DNA of 64,000 nucleotides from Agromyces agglutinans (GTDB taxonomy: Bacteria; Actinomycetota; Actinomycetes; Actinomycetales; Microbacteriaceae): contig NZ_WJIF01000009.1 in assembly GCF_009647605.1 (NCBI RefSeq), positions 94,250-158,249 of the forward strand. Reading direction: 5' to 3'. The notes below the pieces were generated by a model. That model was not told the DNA's origin. It ran no database searches and worked only from the letters and a program-made list of their open reading frames with translations. The first letter of the stretch is position 1. The number at the start of each line of letters is the position of its first letter. Shown here one piece after another: positions 61,367 through 64,000 of the stretch. Made by a program: the position numbers and the translations under genes.

Positions 61367-63837
61367 AGCTTCTCGATCGGGGCGATCTTGATGAGCAGCT
61401 TCTTCGCCCCCGCGGTGTCGAAGCTCACGTGCGCGATGCGCTTGGTGCCCTCGCCGGTCACCTGGCTGACCCGGCCCTCGCCGAAGTCGGCGTGCCGGAT
61501 GCGGTCGCCGGGCTCGAGGGTCAGGTCGCCGTTGTCGCGCACCGTGCCGGTGACCCGGTTCGCCCACTCCGTCTTGGCGCCCGCGTTCTTCGTGACGCTG
61601 AACCGCTCGAGGTCGCGACCGCGCGTGCCCCAGGCACCGCCGGATGCCCCGCCGCCCTGGCCGCGCCGGGCGTTGAGTGCGCGCGGCTGCGTGCCCCCGC
61701 GGCTCGTCGCCATGCCGGGCGACTGCTTCCAGTCGATGAGTCCCTCGGGGATCTCCTGCAGGTACCGGCTCGGCATCGCGACCGCGACCTCGCCGAACTG
61801 GGCCCGGCTCATCGCGAGCGAGAGGTAGAGGCGCTTGCGCGCCCGGGTGATGCCGACGTAGAAGAGCCGTCGCTCCTCGGCGGGGCCGCCGGGCTCGGTG
61901 GCCGACATCTGGTGCGGGAGCAGGCCCTCTTCGAGCCCCGTGAGGAAGACCGCGTGGTACTCGAGGCCCTTCGCGGTGTGCAGCGTCATGAGCGAGACCG
62001 TGCCCGACGCGTCGTCGAGTTCGTCGGCCGCGGCGACGAGCGACACCTGGGTGAGGAAGTCGACGAGGGTCGCTTGCGGGTTCTCGCGGTCGAAGTCGCG
62101 GGTCTGCGCGACGAGCTCCTCGACGTTCTCGGCCCGCGTCTCGTCTTGGGGGTCGCGGCTGTTGCGCAGGGCGTCGAGCAGCCCCGACCGCTCCATGAGG
62201 AACACGAGCACGTCGGAGACCTTCGAAGCGCCCTCGTTCGTGCCCGCCTCGATGCCCGCCTGCGACGGCACGAGCATCGCGGCGGCCTCATCGAGCACGT
62301 CGGCGAGCGCGTTGATCGCTCCCGTCACCTTCGGGCCGAGCCCGAGCTCGCCGGCCGAGCGCATCGCCTGGCGGAAGGTCAGCTCGTTCTGCTCGGCGAA
62401 GGTCGCGATCGCCGTCTCGGTCGCGGGCCCGATACCGCGTTTGGGCGTGTTCAGGATGCGCCGGAGGGCGAGCTCGTCGAGCGGGTTCGCGACCGCGATG
62501 AGGTAGGCCATCGCGTCCTTGATCTCGGCGCGCTCGTAGAACTTGGTTCCGCCGACCACGCGGTACGGCACGGCCGAGCGCACGAAGATCTCCTCCAGCG
62601 CGCGCGTCTGCGCGTTGGTGCGGTAGAACACGGCGATGTCTCGGTAGGCCGTGCCGGCCCGGTGCAGCGCCTCGATCTCGTCGACCACGAACTGCGCCTC
62701 GTCGTGCGCCGTGTACCCCGTGTACCCGACGATCTGGTCGCCGTCGCCGTCGGCGGTCCAGAGCTTCTTGTCCTTGCGGTCGAAGTTGTTCGAGATGACC
62801 GCGTTCGCCGCGGAGAGGATGTTCTGCGTCGACCGGTAGTTCTGCTCGAGCAGGACGACGCTCGCACCCGGGAAGTCGCGCTCGAACTCGACGATGTTGC
62901 GGATGTCGGCGCCGCGGAACGCGTAGATCGACTGGTCGGAGTCGCCGACCACGGTGAGCGAGGCGCCCGGGATCTCGCCGCGCTCGTCGACGAGGCCGCG
63001 CACCAGCACGCCGTGGGCGTCGAGCTCGTCGACGATGGCGCGCTCGACCGGCCTCGTGAGCTCGCGGATCAGCGCGTACTGGGCGTGGTTCGTGTCCTGG
63101 TACTCGTCGACCAGCAGGTGCCGGAAGCGGCGCTGGTAGAGCGCCGCCACCTTCGGGAACGCGCGGAACAGGTACACGGTCTCGGCGATCAGGTCGTCGA
63201 AGTCGAGTGCGGATGCCTCGCGGAGCCGCCGGGTGTACTGCCGGAAGATCTCGAGGAACATGACCTCTTGCGGGTCGTTGAGGTTCGCGTTGCGCGCGTA
63301 CGACTCGACGTCGGCGAGCTCGTTCTTCAGCTTCGAGATCTTCGCCTGGGCGCTGGCCGGCGTGAACCCCATGGTGTCGGCGTCGAGCTGCTTGATGATG
63401 CGCTTGAGCACCGTGCGGGTGTCGGCCGAGTCGTAGATCGTGAACGTCGAGCTCAGCCCGATCGACTCGGCCTCGCGACGCAGGATGCGAACGCACGCGG
63501 AGTGGAACGTCGAGATCCACATGCCGGATGCCCCTTCGCCGAGCAGCGCCTCGACGCGTTCGCGCATCTCGGCGGCCGCCTTGTTGGTGAAGGTGATCGC
63601 GAGGATCTGGCTGGGCCACGCCTCACGGCGCTGGATCAGGCTCGCGATGCGGTGGGTGAGCACGCGGGTCTTGCCGGAGCCGGCGCCGGCGACGATGAGC
63701 AGCGCCGGGCCGCGGTACTCGACCGCTTCGAGCTGCTGCGGGTTCAGGCCCGCCGTGAGCGGGTCGTCGGCGGTGTCGGCTCGGTGGGGCGCCTCGCGCC
63801 AGCCGGCCGGTTCGTCGGGGTCGAGGATGAGGGTCAT
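61363..63837 (-). CDS. pcrA: UvrD/PcrA-type DNA helicase
   Basis: 824 residues, superfamily 1A. L-N-P-Q-Q-L-E-A-V (Q motif), V-A-G-A-G-S-G-K-T (motif I), I-T-F-T-N-K-A-A-A-E-M (Ia), L-L-V-D-E-Y-Q-D-T-N (II), V-G-D-S-D-Q-S-I-Y-A-F-R-G-A (III), L-E-Q-N-Y-R-S (IV), T-L-H-T-A-K-G-L-E-Y (V) and F-Y-V-G-I-T-R-A-R-K (VI) are all present. The Gly-rich linker near residues 715-735 and the C-terminal Tudor-like domain (D-R-I-R-H-A-D-F-G-E-G-R-V) mark PcrA. ATG 63837 has GGAGG 4 bases upstream. Confidence 0.97.
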   Translation of the reverse strand: MTLILDPDEPAGWREAPHRADTADDPLTAGLNPQQLEAVEYRGPALLIVAGAGSGKTRVLTHRIASLIQRREAWPSQILAITFTNKAAAEMRERVEALLGEGASGMWISTFHSACVRILRREAESIGLSSTFTIYDSADTRTVLKRIIKQLDADTMGFTPASAQAKISKLKNELADVESYARNANLNDPQEVMFLEIFRQYTRRLREASALDFDDLIAETVYLFRAFPKVAALYQRRFRHLLVDEYQDTNHAQYALIRELTRPVERAIVDELDAHGVLVRGLVDERGEIPGASLTVVGDSDQSIYAFRGADIRNIVEFERDFPGASVVLLEQNYRSTQNILSAANAVISNNFDRKDKKLWTADGDGDQIVGYTGYTAHDEAQFVVDEIEALHRAGTAYRDIAVFYRTNAQTRALEEIFVRSAVPYRVVGGTKFYERAEIKDAMAYLIAVANPLDELALRRILNTPKRGIGPATETAIATFAEQNELTFRQAMRSAGELGLGPKVTGAINALADVLDEAAAMLVPSQAGIEAGTNEGASKVSDVLVFLMERSGLLDALRNSRDPQDETRAENVEELVAQTRDFDRENPQATLVDFLTQVSLVAAADELDDASGTVSLMTLHTAKGLEYHAVFLTGLEEGLLPHQMSATEPGGPAEERRLFYVGITRARKRLYLSLAMSRAQFGEVAVAMPSRYLQEIPEGLIDWKQSPGMATSRGGTQPRALNARRGQGGGASGGAWGTRGRDLERFSVTKNAGAKTEWANRVTGTVRDNGDLTLEPGDRIRHADFGEGRVSQVTGEGTKRIAHVSFDTAGAKKLLIKIAPIEKL

Positions 63838-63897
63838 GTCCCTCCAAGTGTAGGCGGCGGGTCCGACAGCGACCGGCTCGAGCCCGCCAGCCGGCGG

Positions 63898-64000
63898 CTA
63901 CGCCGGCGGCTGGACCGGCGGCGCCTGCGGCGGTACGGGCGGAGCCGCAGGCGGTGCGGCCGGGGCCGGTGCGGCGACCGGCGGCGCGGGCTGCGCGGCC
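63898..64000 (-). CDS. C-terminal Pro/Ala-rich end of an unidentified protein
   Basis: Reading left from the window edge one frame is open to a TAG at 63898-63900 and encodes only Ala, Pro, Val and Gln (P-P-V-Q-P-P-A at the end), 60 bases before the pcrA start. Such tails are common on actinobacterial membrane or secreted proteins. The body of the gene is outside the window, so nothing more can be said; it might also be noncoding. Confidence 0.4.
   Translation of the reverse strand, partial: AAQPAPPVAAPAPAAPPAAPPVPPQAPPVQPPA

Noticed and set aside
1..64000. Search for tRNA, rRNA, IS elements, integrases, toxin-antitoxin or phage-defence genes
   Set aside because: None recognised; the regions not covered by genes are short and contain only promoters, operators and terminators.

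Overview
This 64-kb window is very GC-rich (about 72% by eye) and gene-dense on both strands, with short intergenic gaps, many 4-base ATGA/GTGA start-stop overlaps and many leaderless promoters (TAnnnT 6-8 bases before the start codon). Gene content points to an actinobacterial chromosome of the family Microbacteriaceae, perhaps Agromyces-like; the genus is a guess. I see no phage, IS element, CRISPR array, rRNA or tRNA, and base composition is even throughout, so this looks like core chromosome with metabolic islands rather than a mobile element.

Layout. 0-2.6 kb: 5' part of a YbaK/EbsC deacylase, an APC permease, a gamma-carbonic-anhydrase-like protein and a GNAT enzyme. 2.7-6.3 kb: a three-gene operon for a sialic-acid-type sugar (NeuA fused to a HAD phosphatase, a short NeuB, a DUF6716 putative glycosyltransferase). 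6.4-8.8 kb: glyA-folD one-carbon operon preceded by a ZTP riboswitch. 8.9-19.9 kb: a GH20 hexosaminidase, an ABC sugar importer and, divergently, a six-gene operon (SIS deaminase, ROK kinase, PfkB kinase, class II aldolase, DeoR regulator, NagA) that together spell out N-acetylgalactosamine catabolism. 20-25 kb: MFS transporter, purU, small membrane proteins and a TetR/exporter pair. 25-33 kb: a second amino-sugar operon (ROK repressor, ABC importer, NagZ, ROK kinase, NagB), apparently for GlcNAc or chito/muro-oligosaccharides, controlled by a 27-bp palindrome. 33-41.9 kb: icd, small repair and acetyltransferase genes, a NarL-type two-component system and a giant patatin-like protein. 41.9-48.3 kb: heterodimeric ABC exporter with an upstream 29-codon ORF, a membrane-anchored dimethylargininase and a branched-chain amino-acid dehydrogenase. 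48.6-56.5 kb: purN-purH, three membrane proteins and sucC-sucD. 56.7-64 kb: a self-contained ABC-2/XRE operon with palindromic operator, a DUF72 protein, and pcrA-nudix-FUSC.

How it fits together. Two parallel amino-sugar systems take up and break down hexosaminides: outside the cell a lipoprotein GH20 enzyme, then binding-protein importers lacking their own ATPase (a shared ATPase elsewhere is implied), then cytoplasmic kinases, deacetylase, deaminases and an aldolase feeding glycolysis. The neu-type cluster may draw on the same amino-sugar pool for cell-surface glycan synthesis. The one-carbon and purine genes glyA, folD, purU, purN and purH are all present. The TCA genes icd and sucCD, 22 kb apart, carry the same 18-bp upstream sequence, suggesting one shared regulator.
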